Of a stretch of 34,978 bases of DNA, positions 1-8,638 are shown piece by piece. Position 1 is the stretch's first letter; each line of letters starts with the position of its first letter. Below the pieces are notes generated by a model. It saw only the letters and a list, made by a program, of their open reading frames with translations, made no database searches and was not told the origin of the DNA. Both the position numbers and the translations under genes were made by a program. Where the stretch lies: positions 1 to 34,978 of the forward strand of contig DATGLK010000037.1 in assembly GCA_035294265.1 (NCBI GenBank). Direction: 5' to 3'. The stretch is from Candidatus Binataceae bacterium (lineage in GTDB: Bacteria; Desulfobacterota; Binatia; Binatales; Binataceae).

Positions 1-802
1 CCCCGACCCGCTCGAAGCTGCGTTCCTGCACGAAGCGTAGGAACTTGGTCTGCAAGGCAGGCGATAACTCGGCGATTTCGTCCAAGAAGATCGTGCCGTG
101 GTCAGCCGCCTCCAGCCGCCCGGGCTTATCTTTGAAGGCACCGGTAAAGGCGCCGCGCATATGACCGAAGAGTTCGCTTTCCAGCAGATGCTCCGACAGG
201 GTGGTACAGTTAACCACCACGAAGGCGCGTTGCGCGCGCGAACTCCAACGATGAATCTGGCGAGCGAGCACATTCTTGCCAGTACCGCTTTCGCCATTGA
301 GCAGAATCGTGGCCTCGCTGGCAGCCGCTTGGCGCGCCGCTTCGAGCACTCGGCGCATCGCCGGGCTGGGCGAATCCACCAGCGCCGCGGGCTCTTCCAG
401 GCTTTCACGCAGGCGGCGGTTTTCGCTGCGTAATCCCTCCACTTCCAAAGCGCGCTCGACCACGTGCTGAATCTGATCGAGGGTGAAGGGCTTGGTAATA
501 TAATCGACGGCCCCCGAACGCATCGCCGCCACCGCGTTTTCCACCGTCGCGTAGGCAGTCATCAGGATTACCGGCAGCGCCGGGCGCAGCTCCTTGATTT
601 GGCGCAGGAGCTCCAGCCCATTGACCTCCGCCATCCGATAGTCGGTCAGCACCAAGTCGTAGAGTTTGCCCGGGGCGCCCACTAGAGCCAGCGCCTGGCG
701 CCCGCTGTCAGCACAATCGACCGTATGTGAACAAGATTGAAAGAAGGTGGCCAGGGAGCCGCGAATGTTTTTCTCGTCGTCAACGATCAGCAGTCGGGCC
801 AT
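1..802 (-). CDS. NtrC-type sigma-54-dependent response regulator (partial, C-terminus outside window)
   Basis: Cytosolic response regulator that would activate RNA polymerase-sigma-54 once phosphorylated. The visible 267 residues begin [12 protein letters not shown] and hold a receiver domain (about 1-120, phospho-acceptor D54 in LVLTDYR, conserved K in TKPF), a linker, and most of a sigma-54 AAA+ domain with Walker A GESGTGK, the sigma-54 contact loop GAFTGA and Walker B IFLDE. The C-terminal helix-turn-helix lies beyond base 1. The ATG at 802-800 lies inside the end of the histidine kinase gene (16-base overlap), so the two are probably translationally coupled and form a cognate pair. In most kdp loci this place is taken by KdpE, an OmpR-type regulator; this protein is clearly NtrC-type. 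The family call is sure; control of kdp is inferred from operon position and the sigma-54 promoter at 8410-8425. Confidence 0.93.
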   Translation of the reverse strand, partial: MARLLIVDDEKNIRGSLATFFQSCSHTVDCADSGRQALALVGAPGKLYDLVLTDYRMAEVNGLELLRQIKELRPALPVILMTAYATVENAVAAMRSGAVDYITKPFTLDQIQHVVERALEVEGLRSENRRLRESLEEPAALVDSPSPAMRRVLEAARQAAASEATILLNGESGTGKNVLARQIHRWSSRAQRAFVVVNCTTLSEHLLESELFGHMRGAFTGAFKDKPGRLEAADHGTIFLDEIAELSPALQTKFLRFVQERSFERVG

Positions 803-2592
803 GAATCCTCCGGCGCCAGGGGCAATTCCACGCGGAAGGAAGTCCCTTGGCCGGGTTCGCTATCTACGAAAATTCTGCCCCCGTGAGCCTCGACGATCTC
901 CTTAACGATCGCCAGCCCCAAGCCCGCCGCCCCCGGCTGAGCGCCATCGATCGTCCCCTGAGCATAGCGCTCGAACAGATGGTCGCGCATGTCAGCCGAT
1001 ACACCCGGCCCGGTATCGCTCACACATAACCGCAACACATGCGGGCCACGCTGCGCGCTGAGGTTAATTCTTCCGCCCGCCGGAGTATGGCGCAAGGCGT
1101 TGGTTAGCAGATTGGAAAGCACCCACGACAGCTTCACCGCGTCGGCTCTAACCGGGGGCAACGCAGGCTCGATCTCCTGAACCATCTCCACCCCCTTCTG
1201 CTCAGCCTGCAGGGCAAAGCCCTTAACGACCGAGGCGATCAGCGGGGGCAACTCCAACTTGACCGCGCGCAGCGAAATGGCGCCACCAGTGCCCTTGACC
1301 AGATCCAGCAGATCATCGGCCAAATGACGGATGCGATTGATGTCCTCGCTGATCGCGCTGACCAGCTTCTGATCCTGAGGCGTCAATTGGGCCCGATCGC
1401 GCTCCAGCAAGCCCGCCGATAGCGCCAGCGAAGTCAGCGGCGTCTTGAGTTCATGCGAGAGCGTAGCCACCAAGTTGGTGCGCGCCCGATCCTGATCGCG
1501 GAGATAGGTGATGTCCTGCAGGATTACGATGGTGCCAAAGGACTGGTCGGCCGTCGGCCGCAGCGGGATGCGCTTGAGCACGTAGGTGTGGTCGCGCCCG
1601 CGCACATGCAGCTCGACCTCCACGCGCTGGGCTTCCACCGGCCGCTTGGCGGCGGCCTGCAGCGCCGCGCGCACGCGCAGGTAGTGCGGGTGGTTGCTGC
1701 TCAGGTCGTCGATCGGGCTGCCCAGCGCTTCTTCCCGCTCCACCCCAAGGATGAGCGCCGCCAACTCGTTGATATGGGTGACAACGCCCTTGAGATCGAC
1801 CAGCACGATACCGTCCTCGACGCTCTCCAGGATCGCCTCGGTCTTGCGCTTTTCGTAAATCAGCCGCTCAACGTTAAGCTGTTCGAACTGCTCCAGCCGC
1901 TCCGCCATCCGATTGAACTCGGCTGCCACTCCCGCCAGCTCGGCCAGTGGCTGCTCGCCAAGCCGCAGCGACGGACCGCGCAGGGAAAAGCTGCGCAAAC
2001 GCTCCGCCAGCTCGTTGAGCGGCCGAGAGATCGACCAGGCCAGGGTCCAGGACAGCGCCACCCCGATCACCAGCAGCGCGATCAGGCCGGCGCCGAAAAC
2101 CGTGGCGACGTGCTCGCTCATCCGGGTGGCTCGGCTGTCGGCGCGGAACATCGCCCGCTGATTGATGTCGGTCAGGCGGTCGAGCAGGGCGTGAAGCTGC
2201 GCATACTGAAGGTCGTAATTGGCCTTAGGATTGGCCGCTAACTGCGCCATCAGCCGCGTCCCGCGCTGCTTGATCGCGTCGGCGACGTCGGCCTCGCCCA
2301 CCTCTGTGATATCGCTGAGCTCGATGTCGATCCAATGCTCGAACAGATCCCTATTAGGCGCCAACACCAGCGGCAACTTGCCATCGCGCTGAGCCAATTG
2401 CAGGTTGTAAAGCGCGGTATGCATGTGCTGGGCCGCATCGATACTGAGGTAATTGCGATACAGGGCGCGGCGAATAGAGCCGCCCAGCTCGTAAACCTGA
2501 GGGAACTCCACCACCCCCAACAGCAGTGCGATGAGCAGCATCAGCAGGCTGCCGTTGCGAATCCGGCTGGCCAGGGCGGGCGGCCTTTTCAT
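787..2592 (-). CDS. Membrane sensor histidine kinase (HAMP-PAS-HisKA-HATPase)
   Basis: A 601-residue inner-membrane kinase, the likely partner of the downstream sigma-54 regulator. Order: transmembrane helix about 14-32, periplasmic helical sensor about 33-161, second helix about 162-186, HAMP about 187-240, PAS about 250-362, HisKA with H-box LSHELKTPL (H380), and an ATPase domain with N-box [10 protein letters not shown] (about 494-503), G1 DTGPGV (526-531) and G2 GLGLAI (557-562). The start codon overlaps the stop of the KdpD-like gene by 4 bases (ATGA), so the two are probably coupled. The architecture resembles NtrY/KinB-type kinases, not the C-terminal half of KdpD, which has four membrane helices and a GAF domain. 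It may supply the kinase activity missing from the short KdpD next door; that is inference. Confidence 0.93.
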   Translation of the reverse strand: MKRPPALASRIRNGSLLMLLIALLLGVVEFPQVYELGGSIRRALYRNYLSIDAAQHMHTALYNLQLAQRDGKLPLVLAPNRDLFEHWIDIELSDITEVGEADVADAIKQRGTRLMAQLAANPKANYDLQYAQLHALLDRLTDINQRAMFRADSRATRMSEHVATVFGAGLIALLVIGVALSWTLAWSISRPLNELAERLRSFSLRGPSLRLGEQPLAELAGVAAEFNRMAERLEQFEQLNVERLIYEKRKTEAILESVEDGIVLVDLKGVVTHINELAALILGVEREEALGSPIDDLSSNHPHYLRVRAALQAAAKRPVEAQRVEVELHVRGRDHTYVLKRIPLRPTADQSFGTIVILQDITYLRDQDRARTNLVATLSHELKTPLTSLALSAGLLERDRAQLTPQDQKLVSAISEDINRIRHLADDLLDLVKGTGGAISLRAVKLELPPLIASVVKGFALQAEQKGVEMVQEIEPALPPVRADAVKLSWVLSNLLTNALRHTPAGGRINLSAQRGPHVLRLCVSDTGPGVSADMRDHLFERYAQGTIDGAQPGAAGLGLAIVKEIVEAHGGRIFVDSEPGQGTSFRVELPLAPEDSWPDC

Positions 2593-3749
2593 TTCTCGCT
2601 CTCGCTTTCCTGGCGGGCGATTTCGATGTCGTAATCGGCCGCCCGCTCGATAATCCGCCGGGTCATCGAGTAACCCATCACGCGGCGCATTAAGGTGCGG
2701 TGGGTACGGCCAATCACGATGCGAGTGATCTGCTTGTCGTGGGCAAACTCCAACAACGCCGCGATCACGTCGGGAGCCTTCAGCCAGGCTACTTCAGCGC
2801 CCAGGTCGGCGGCCAAATTGATGTTGTCCAGCAGAGCGCGAAAATTGGCAGTGCTAATGCGCTGCACCGATTCCGCCGGGGTCTCGACGTGGACCGCAAA
2901 CCAGTCGGCGTTAAGCGCCGCCGCGCTGCGCGCCGCGCGCCGCAACAAGCCTTCGCTGCCGGCAGGATTGGAAGACAGACAGACCATTAGCCGCTCGGTA
3001 ACCGCCGGCGTACGGCCACCCTCGCGCTTGAGCAGCTCGAGCAGCTCGCGATGGCGGCTTTGGTCGCGCGCCACCTCGCGCAACGCCAGCTCGCGCAGCG
3101 CCGCCAGATTACTGGGGCGAAAAAAATTCTTAAGCGCCTGCTCCACCTGATCGGGCGGATAGATTTTGCCCTCGCGCAGCCGCTCCCGCAGCTCTTCCAC
3201 CGGAATGTCGACCGTCACCACCTGGTCGGCTTTGCTCAAAAAGGTGTCGGGCACGGTCTCGCGCACCTCGATTCCGGTGATCCGGCGCACGAGCTGATTG
3301 AGGCTCTCCAGGTGCTGCACATTGAGCGCGGTGATGACGTTGATGCCTGCCGCGACTAGCTCTTCCACGTCCTGATAACGCTTATTGTGGCGCGAGCCGG
3401 GGGCGTTGGTGTGGGCCAGTTCGTCCACCACCGCATATTCGGGTCGGCGCGCCAGCACCGCGTCGACGTCCAATTCGGGCAGGACCACGTCGCGATAGGC
3501 AATTTGGCGCGGCGGAATGACTTCAAGGTTGCCGATGCGGGCCTGGGTCTCGGCCCGCCCGTGGGTCTCGATCACTGCCAGCACCACATCGTGCCCTTCA
3601 TCGCGCAGATAATGGGCATCCTCCAGCATCCGGTAGGTTTTGCCCACGCCGGCGGCACTACCTAGATAGATCTTTAGCCGGCCGCGCTTGTTCTCGGCCT
3701 CCAGGCCCAGGAAGGCCTCGGGATCCTTGCGCTCGTCAGCCGGCTTCAT
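2589..3749 (-). CDS. kdpD: Short KdpD: N-terminal potassium-sensor domain plus USP domain, no kinase
   Basis: Cytosolic 386-residue protein matching only the first part of KdpD, whose full-length form is about 900 residues. It has the KdpD domain with Walker A GSAAGVGKT (30-38) and the Walker B region VVDELAHTNAPGSRHNKRYQ (about 107-126), followed by a universal-stress-protein-like domain (about 252-380, GRTHRTLMRRVMG). The four membrane helices, GAF and histidine kinase parts are absent. The protein ends naturally in a TGA that overlaps the start of a separate histidine kinase, so this is an arranged split and not an assembly cut. Truncated KdpD proteins are known in cyanobacteria and deinococci. 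It probably senses potassium or nucleotide state and acts on the adjacent kinase in trans; that partnership is inferred from coupling. It follows kdpC by 45 bases. Confidence 0.93.
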   Translation of the reverse strand: MKPADERKDPEAFLGLEAENKRGRLKIYLGSAAGVGKTYRMLEDAHYLRDEGHDVVLAVIETHGRAETQARIGNLEVIPPRQIAYRDVVLPELDVDAVLARRPEYAVVDELAHTNAPGSRHNKRYQDVEELVAAGINVITALNVQHLESLNQLVRRITGIEVRETVPDTFLSKADQVVTVDIPVEELRERLREGKIYPPDQVEQALKNFFRPSNLAALRELALREVARDQSRHRELLELLKREGGRTPAVTERLMVCLSSNPAGSEGLLRRAARSAAALNADWFAVHVETPAESVQRISTANFRALLDNINLAADLGAEVAWLKAPDVIAALLEFAHDKQITRIVIGRTHRTLMRRVMGYSMTRRIIERAADYDIEIARQESESEK

Positions 3750-3768
3750 TCCATCTCAAGCACGCGCA

Positions 3769-3788
3769 CGCTCTTCCCCCCAAGAGCG
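3769..3788 (-). promoter_or_regulatory. Intercistronic stem-loop between kdpC and short kdpD
   Basis: A perfect 7-bp inverted repeat (CGCTCTT, 6-base loop, AAGAGCG) starts 6 bases after the kdpC stop and lies 19 bases before the kdpD start codon. No U-run follows on the minus strand, so it is not a canonical terminator. It could be a processing or attenuation element setting more pump protein than regulator. The structure is seen; the role is inferred. Confidence 0.45.
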
Positions 3789-3794
3789 ACTCGG

Positions 3795-4388
3795 TCAGCG
3801 CGCGCTGGCGCGAGCCGCGCTCAAGCGATCCAACGCCAGGTTAAGTTCGAGCACGTTCACGCCGGGTTCGCCAAAGATTCCTAACCAGCGGCCGCGCGTA
3901 TGGGCCTTGACCTGCGCGCTTACGATAGCTGGGTCCAAGCCGCGCGCCCGCGCTACTCGGGCCACCTGAAGCTGCGCCGCGGCCGGGCTGATTTCGGGGT
4001 CAAGCCCGCTGCCCGAAGCAGTGACCAAATCTATCGGCACCTGGTCAGCGCGCACTCCAGGGTTTTCCTTAAGTACCGCTTGGAGCCGGCTTCGGACCGT
4101 GTCTATCAAGACCTTGTTGGTCGGACCCAGATTGGACCCGCCAGAGCTGTCGGCATCGTAGCCCTTGTCACCCGCGGCCGAGGGGCGCGGATGGAAATAG
4201 CGCGGGGCCGCGAAGTTCTGTCCGATCAGGCTGGAGCCTACCGCCCGGCCATCGCGATAAATCACGCTACCTCCCGCCTGGACGGGAAATAGCAGCCCAC
4301 CCAGACCGGCTATGATCAGAGGATAAACTACTCCGGTCAGCACGGTAAGCACGATTACCATTCGCAAGGCTACCCACCAGCGCATCAT
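3795..4388 (-). CDS. kdpC: KdpC, potassium-transporting ATPase subunit C
   Basis: Single-span inner-membrane subunit that holds the KdpFABC complex together and promotes ATP binding by KdpB. It has an N-terminal helix (VALRMVIVLTVLTGVVYPLI), then the KdpC periplasmic fold with FHPRPSAAG, SGGSNLGPTN, a mid-protein TASGSGLDPEIS and a C-terminal VNVLELNLALD. The ATG at 4388 (MMRWWVAL) is chosen because GGGAG lies 5 bases upstream; an in-frame GTG at 4400, directly next to the kdpB stop, would put this Shine-Dalgarno inside the gene. Length 197 residues is normal. It sits directly behind kdpB in the same operon. Identification is certain; only the start is open. Confidence 0.96.
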   Translation of the reverse strand: MMRWWVALRMVIVLTVLTGVVYPLIIAGLGGLLFPVQAGGSVIYRDGRAVGSSLIGQNFAAPRYFHPRPSAAGDKGYDADSSGGSNLGPTNKVLIDTVRSRLQAVLKENPGVRADQVPIDLVTASGSGLDPEISPAAAQLQVARVARARGLDPAIVSAQVKAHTRGRWLGIFGEPGVNVLELNLALDRLSAARASAR

Positions 4389-4400
4389 TGTTTCTCCCAC

Positions 4401-6446
4401 TCAGGCCAGGTGCAAGGCAGCCACCACCAGATCGATCGCCTTGATGCCGATAAAGGGCACGATTACCCCGCCCAGGCCGTAGATCAGCAGATTGCGGCTC
4501 AAGATCGCGGCTGCGCCAAGCGGGCGATATCGCACTCCACGCAAAGCTAGCGGAATGAGCGCGATAATTATCAGGGCGTTGAAGATAACCGCCGATAGGA
4601 TAGCGCTTTGCGGCGTCGCCAAATGCATTATGTTGAGCGCCTGCAGCTCCGGATAGCCCAGCACGAACATGGCGGGAATGATCGCAAAATATTTGGCTAC
4701 ATCGTTGGCGATAGAAAAGGTGGTCAAGGCGCCGCGAGTGATTAGCAACTGCTTGCCAATCTCAACCACCTCCATGATCTTGGTCGGATTGGAGTCCAAA
4801 TCCACCATGTTGCCGGCCTCGCGCGCAGCCTGGGTACCGGCGTTCATCGCGATCCCCACGTCGGCCTGGGCCAAGGCTGGCGCGTCATTGGTGCCGTCGC
4901 CAATCATCGCCACCAGCTTGCCCTGCGCCTGTTCGTCGCGAATAAGCTTGAGCTTGGTCTCGGGCGTGGCTTCGGCACGGAAATCGTCCACCCCGGCCTC
5001 GTTGGCAATCGCGGCGGCCGTCAAGGGATTATCACCGGTGATCATCACCGTGCGCATACCCATCGCGCGTAGGCGGGCAAAACGTTCCTTGATGCCCTCC
5101 TTGATCATGTCCTTGAGATGAATCACGCCCAGAATTCGACCGCCCTCGGCCACCGCCAACGGCGTCCCGCCGGCGCGTGAGATCCGCGCCACCATCTCTT
5201 CCAGTTCGGTGGGCGCCTGGCCCCCATTTTCGCGCACGAAGTTGACCACCTGAGCGGCCGCCCCTTTGCGAATCCGGCGCTGACCCAGGTCCACTCCGCT
5301 CATCCGAGTCTGAGCGGAAAACGGAATGAATTGCGCCTCCTTTTCCGCGAGATCGCGCCCGCGTAGGCTGAAGAGTTTTTTCGCCAATACCACGATCGAG
5401 CGCCCCTCGGGGGTCTCGTCCGCCAACGAGGCCAGCTGGGCGGCGTCGGCCAGCTCTTCCAGCGACACGCCCAGCACGGGCAAAAACTCCGTCGCCATCC
5501 GATTACCCAGGGTGATGGTTCCGGTCTTATCCAAAAGCAGGGTATCCACATCGCCCGCCGCTTCCACCGCGCGGCCCGACATCGCCAGCACGTTGTGCTG
5601 AACCAGCCGATCCATTCCGGCAATTCCGATTGCCGACAACAACCCGCCGATCGTGGTCGGAATCAGGCACACCAGCAAAGCCACCAGCACTGGTAACGAC
5701 AGCGAGGTATGGCCGTAGAGCGCGAATGGATACAAGCTGACGCACACCAGCATGAAGATGATAGTCAAGCCGGCCAGTAGGATACTCAGCGCGATCTCGT
5801 TGGGCGTTTTTTGTCGCTGGGCGCCTTCGACCAAGGCGATCATGCGATCAAGGAAGGTCTCCCCAGGATTGACTGTGATGCGAATCTTCAGCCAATCCGA
5901 AATCACGGTAGTGCCGCCCGTGACCGCGCTGCGATCGCCGCCGCTCTCGCGGATAACCGGTGCCGATTCACCCGTAATCGCAGCCTCGTTGACCGCCGCG
6001 ACCCCTTCGCTGACCTCGCCATCGCCCGGAATCACTTCACCCGCACGCACCAGCACGATGTCGCCACGGCGCAGCGAAGTGGCCGGAACCATGATTTCCT
6101 GTTTGTCGCGCAGCAGCCGGGCCGACGTTTCCACTCGGGTCTTGCGCAGGTTGTCAGCCTGGGCCTTGCCGCGTCCCTCGGCCATCGCTTCAGCGAAGTT
6201 GGCAAAGCCCACCGTGAACCACAGCCACAGCGCGATTTGCAGCTCGAAGCCGACCAGATGGGAGCGTCCCAGCCATAGATCGTGAGCCAGGATCGCGGTC
6301 ACCGCCAAAGCCGTGACTTCAACCACGAACATGACCGGGTTGCGCGCCTGGATGCGGGGGTCGAATTTGCGCAGTGAATCGGCCAGCGCGCCCCTGACGA
6401 TCGACGCGTCCCACAACGAGGAAGCCTTACGTTCGGCCATCGCCAT
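4401..6446 (-). CDS. kdpB: KdpB, potassium-transporting P-type ATPase subunit B
   Basis: Catalytic subunit of the high-affinity potassium pump, in the inner membrane; it hydrolyses ATP to drive uptake through KdpA. At 681 residues it is full length. Seen: actuator motif AAITGES (S161, equivalent to the serine whose phosphorylation inhibits the E. coli enzyme), membrane motif [14 protein letters not shown], phosphorylation motif DKTGTIT (D306), nucleotide-domain segments such as [10 protein letters not shown], and hinge [24 protein letters not shown] 5 bases before the ATG at 6446 supports this start, in a 12-base gap after kdpA. All catalytic residues are intact, so the pump should work. Confidence 0.98.
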   Translation of the reverse strand: MAMAERKASSLWDASIVRGALADSLRKFDPRIQARNPVMFVVEVTALAVTAILAHDLWLGRSHLVGFELQIALWLWFTVGFANFAEAMAEGRGKAQADNLRKTRVETSARLLRDKQEIMVPATSLRRGDIVLVRAGEVIPGDGEVSEGVAAVNEAAITGESAPVIRESGGDRSAVTGGTTVISDWLKIRITVNPGETFLDRMIALVEGAQRQKTPNEIALSILLAGLTIIFMLVCVSLYPFALYGHTSLSLPVLVALLVCLIPTTIGGLLSAIGIAGMDRLVQHNVLAMSGRAVEAAGDVDTLLLDKTGTITLGNRMATEFLPVLGVSLEELADAAQLASLADETPEGRSIVVLAKKLFSLRGRDLAEKEAQFIPFSAQTRMSGVDLGQRRIRKGAAAQVVNFVRENGGQAPTELEEMVARISRAGGTPLAVAEGGRILGVIHLKDMIKEGIKERFARLRAMGMRTVMITGDNPLTAAAIANEAGVDDFRAEATPETKLKLIRDEQAQGKLVAMIGDGTNDAPALAQADVGIAMNAGTQAAREAGNMVDLDSNPTKIMEVVEIGKQLLITRGALTTFSIANDVAKYFAIIPAMFVLGYPELQALNIMHLATPQSAILSAVIFNALIIIALIPLALRGVRYRPLGAAAILSRNLLIYGLGGVIVPFIGIKAIDLVVAALHLA

Positions 6447-6458
6447 TTGTCTCCGGGG

Positions 6459-8186
6459 TCAGTAGAGTTTCCCCGCCGCCATCGCCAGATGCTCGACGAT
6501 TGGACCCAGCGCGTCGGCAGGGAAGAAGGTCAGGGCGGCCACAATCAGGATCACGCCAATCAGCAGGACCACAAAGATCGCGCCGTGGGTGGGGAAGGTG
6601 CCGGCGCTGGGCGGGACGATTTTCTTGCCCGCCAGCGATCCGGCCAGGGCCAGGATGGGCACCTTCATCAGGAAGCGGCCAAAAAGCATCACAAAACCCA
6701 AGGTGGCGTTGTAGAAGAGGGTGTTGGCGTTGAGCCCGGCAAATGCCGAACCGTTGTTAGCCGAAGCTTCGGTATAGGCGTAAAGAATTTGGCTGAAGCC
6801 GTGCGGGCCGGGATTGCTAATCCCTGCCAGCCCCGCGCGGCTGACCACCGCCACTCCGGCCGGAAACAAGATAACGGCGGGAAAGATTAGCAGAAAGAGC
6901 ATCGCCAACTTGATTTCGCGCCCCTCGATTTTCTTGCCTAGATATTCGGGCGTGCGCCCGACCATCAGACCCGCGATAAACACCGCCAGCACCGCCATTA
7001 CCAGCATCCCATACAGCCCCGAGCCCACGCCGCCAAAGATGATCTCGCCAATCTGCATATTAACCAGCGGGATCAAACCGCCCAGCGGAGTGTAGCTGTC
7101 GTGCATCGAATTAACCGCGCCGCAGGAAGTGTCCGTGGTCACCGTGGCCCACAGCGCCGAATCGACAATTCCAAAGCGCACTTCCTTGCCTTCCATGTTG
7201 CCGCCGCTTTGGGTCGTACTGGCCTGTTGATTTAGCCCCATCGCGGTAAACTGCGGATTGCCGCGCTGCTCGGCCCAGATCGTCGGCGTCACTCCCATCA
7301 AAAACAGCAACCCCATCGCCCAGAACAACACCCATCCCTGGCGCCGATCGCCGACCATCACGCCGAAGGTGTGGGTCAAGCCAGCACCGATGATGATGAT
7401 CGCCACCACTTCGATCAGGTTGGCCAAGGGATTGGGATTCTCATAGGGATGGGCCGAATTGGCGTTGAAAAAACCACCGCCGTTGGTACCCAACTCCTTG
7501 ATGATCTCCTGAGAGGCGACCGGACCCTGGGCAATTACCTGTTCGGCTCCTTCCAAAGTCTTGACATGGACATAAGGCTTGAAATTGTCGGGCACGCCCT
7601 GCGCGATCAATACCAGGCTAAAGATCGCACTAATGGGCAGCAGTACCCACAGTGTGGCGCGAGTCATGTCGACCCAGAAATTGCCGATGGTGCGCGCGCT
7701 GCGCCGCGCAAAACCGCGGATCACCGCAATCGCCACCGCGATGCCGGAGGCGGCGGAAACAAAGTTATGGAAGGCTAGCCCCGCCATCTGGGTGAGATAG
7801 CTCATCGTGCTTTCACCGGCATAGGCTTGCCAGTTGGTGTTAGTGGTGAAGCTAGCGGCGGTGTTGAAGGCCAGATCGGGCGCCACCCCTCCCAGCCCCT
7901 GCGGATTGAGCGGCAACAGCCCTTGCAGACGCTCCAAGCCATAGAGCAGCACCATCCCAAAGCCGCTGAACAGCAGCATCGCCACGGCGTATTCCACCCA
8001 CGACTGCTCGCGTTCGGGATGCACCCCGCACAGCCGGTAAATCAGCCGCTCCAGCGGTCCAAACAGAGGATCGAGCCACGTCGGTTCAGCGCTGAACACG
8101 CGCGCCATGTAACGACCCAGCGGGACGCTGAGAACAAGCACAATGAGCGCGAACAGGCCGACTTGAATCAGCGCGTTCCAATCCAT
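6459..8186 (-). CDS. kdpA: KdpA, potassium-transporting ATPase potassium-binding subunit
   Basis: Channel-like, multi-span inner-membrane subunit that binds and selects potassium. The four selectivity-filter loops of the superfamily of K+ transporters are visible: [51 protein letters not shown] and [13 protein letters not shown]. The length, 575 residues, is usual. The start ATG at 8186 has AAGGAAG 7 bases upstream. It follows kdpF by 36 bases and precedes kdpB by 12, and is transcribed with them. Confidence 0.98.
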   Translation of the reverse strand: MDWNALIQVGLFALIVLVLSVPLGRYMARVFSAEPTWLDPLFGPLERLIYRLCGVHPEREQSWVEYAVAMLLFSGFGMVLLYGLERLQGLLPLNPQGLGGVAPDLAFNTAASFTTNTNWQAYAGESTMSYLTQMAGLAFHNFVSAASGIAVAIAVIRGFARRSARTIGNFWVDMTRATLWVLLPISAIFSLVLIAQGVPDNFKPYVHVKTLEGAEQVIAQGPVASQEIIKELGTNGGGFFNANSAHPYENPNPLANLIEVVAIIIIGAGLTHTFGVMVGDRRQGWVLFWAMGLLFLMGVTPTIWAEQRGNPQFTAMGLNQQASTTQSGGNMEGKEVRFGIVDSALWATVTTDTSCGAVNSMHDSYTPLGGLIPLVNMQIGEIIFGGVGSGLYGMLVMAVLAVFIAGLMVGRTPEYLGKKIEGREIKLAMLFLLIFPAVILFPAGVAVVSRAGLAGISNPGPHGFSQILYAYTEASANNGSAFAGLNANTLFYNATLGFVMLFGRFLMKVPILALAGSLAGKKIVPPSAGTFPTHGAIFVVLLIGVILIVAALTFFPADALGPIVEHLAMAAGKLY

Positions 8187-8222
8187 CTCAAAGCTTCCTT
8201 AAAGGCTGGAATCAACAAGCGT

Positions 8223-8315
8223 CTAGAATTTTTCGGGCCGTAACAGGGCATAGACCAAATAGGCGGTCAGCCCGACCGCCAGAACCAGCCCCATCACCAG
8301 TTCTCCGCCACTCAT
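8223..8315 (-). CDS. kdpF: KdpF, small stabilising subunit of the potassium pump
   Basis: A 30-residue single-span peptide beginning MSGGELVMGLVLAVG and ending YALLRPEKF. The hydrophobic helix followed by a short LxxPEKF/ERF tail is the KdpF hallmark. KdpF sits at the KdpA-KdpB interface and stabilises the complex. Its ATG overlaps the stop codon of the upstream 27-residue ORF (ATGA), and kdpA starts 36 bases downstream. The gene is too short for many gene finders. Confidence 0.93.
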   Translation of the reverse strand: MSGGELVMGLVLAVGLTAYLVYALLRPEKF

Positions 8316-8395
8316 AGCCGAGCGCACCCCCACACGTAGATAAGCGCAAGTGCGAAAAACAGTGCCGTGGCCGCAAGCCAGATTACGTCCTGCAT
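8312..8395 (-). CDS. Putative 27-residue membrane peptide at the head of the kdp operon
   Basis: A reading frame of 27 codons starting MQDVIWLAATALFFALALIY and ending VWGCARL, predicted as one membrane helix with a short C-terminal tail. Its stop overlaps the kdpF start by 4 bases (ATGA), suggesting coupled translation. I recall short hydrophobic peptides ending in C(E/D/A)RL in front of kdpF in other genomes but cannot verify this here. No clear Shine-Dalgarno precedes the ATG, and the predicted sigma-54 start site lies only about 4 bases upstream, so it would be translated leaderless or not at all. A longer frame reaching 8503 is less likely because its N-terminal part is charged and covers the promoter. 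Confidence 0.6.
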   Translation of the reverse strand: MQDVIWLAATALFFALALIYVWGCARL

Positions 8396-8409
8396 GATCA
8401 ATCGGTTAG

Positions 8410-8425
8410 TGCACCATCCGTGCCA
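8410..8425 (-). promoter_or_regulatory. Sigma-54 (-24/-12) promoter for the kdp operon
   Basis: Read on the minus strand, the 16 bases are TGGCACGGATGGTGCA. The sigma-54 consensus is TGGCACG, four bases, TTGCW; only the first T of TTGC differs, and the invariant GG-N10-GC spacing is exact. It points into the kdp genes, with transcription expected to start near 8399. The operon encodes its own NtrC-type activator, which strongly supports the call. Confidence 0.8.
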
Positions 8426-8552
8426 GCGACGCCATCGGAAGAGATCCCGCGTCTTTTCAAGCGCCGAGCGGCTTTGAGGTTGCAAAATGCCATGCAGGAT
8501 CATGCAGTCCGCAATGCGTAGCTGGTGCTGCGGTTCCGGTTCGAAAGGTTAG

Positions 8553-8581
8553 CGCTTAGCTCTACTGAAAGTAGCTTAGCG
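8553..8581. promoter_or_regulatory. 29-bp imperfect palindrome, candidate activator (UAS) site
   Basis: Outer arms CGCTTAGCT and AGCTTAGCG match as a dyad at 8 of 9 positions around an 11-base centre. The same sequence also reads as a direct repeat of GCTTAGC spaced 20 bp, two helical turns. It lies about 130-155 bp upstream of the sigma-54 promoter, the usual distance for NtrC-type enhancer sites. It could instead serve the divergent MFS gene. Structure seen, binding inferred. Confidence 0.45.
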
Positions 8582-8595
8582 GTTGAATTTCAACC
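8581..8595. promoter_or_regulatory. Perfect 15-bp palindrome GGTTGAATTTCAACC, possible operator
   Basis: Seven-base arms pair perfectly around one central base, 44 bp before the MFS start. The size and position would suit a dimeric repressor or activator of the carrier gene. No regulator gene is adjacent, so the binding protein is unknown. Confidence 0.35.
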
Positions 8596-8638
8596 CCGTC
8601 CGCGCCACCTTTAAAGGCCTTTTGCAGTGGAATTTCTT

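Noticed and set aside
1-802. KdpE (OmpR-type) assignment for the last regulator of the kdp operon
   Set aside because: GESGTGK, GAFTGA and the sigma-54 AAA+ domain are incompatible with KdpE.
1453-2241. 262-codon plus-strand frame
   Set aside because: Antisense to the histidine kinase, rich in His/Gln/Arg as expected of shadow frames in GC-rich DNA; no family features.
8410-8510. 63-codon version of the small ORF before kdpF
   Set aside because: Its N-terminal half is charged and overlaps the sigma-54 promoter, so it cannot be on the expected transcript.
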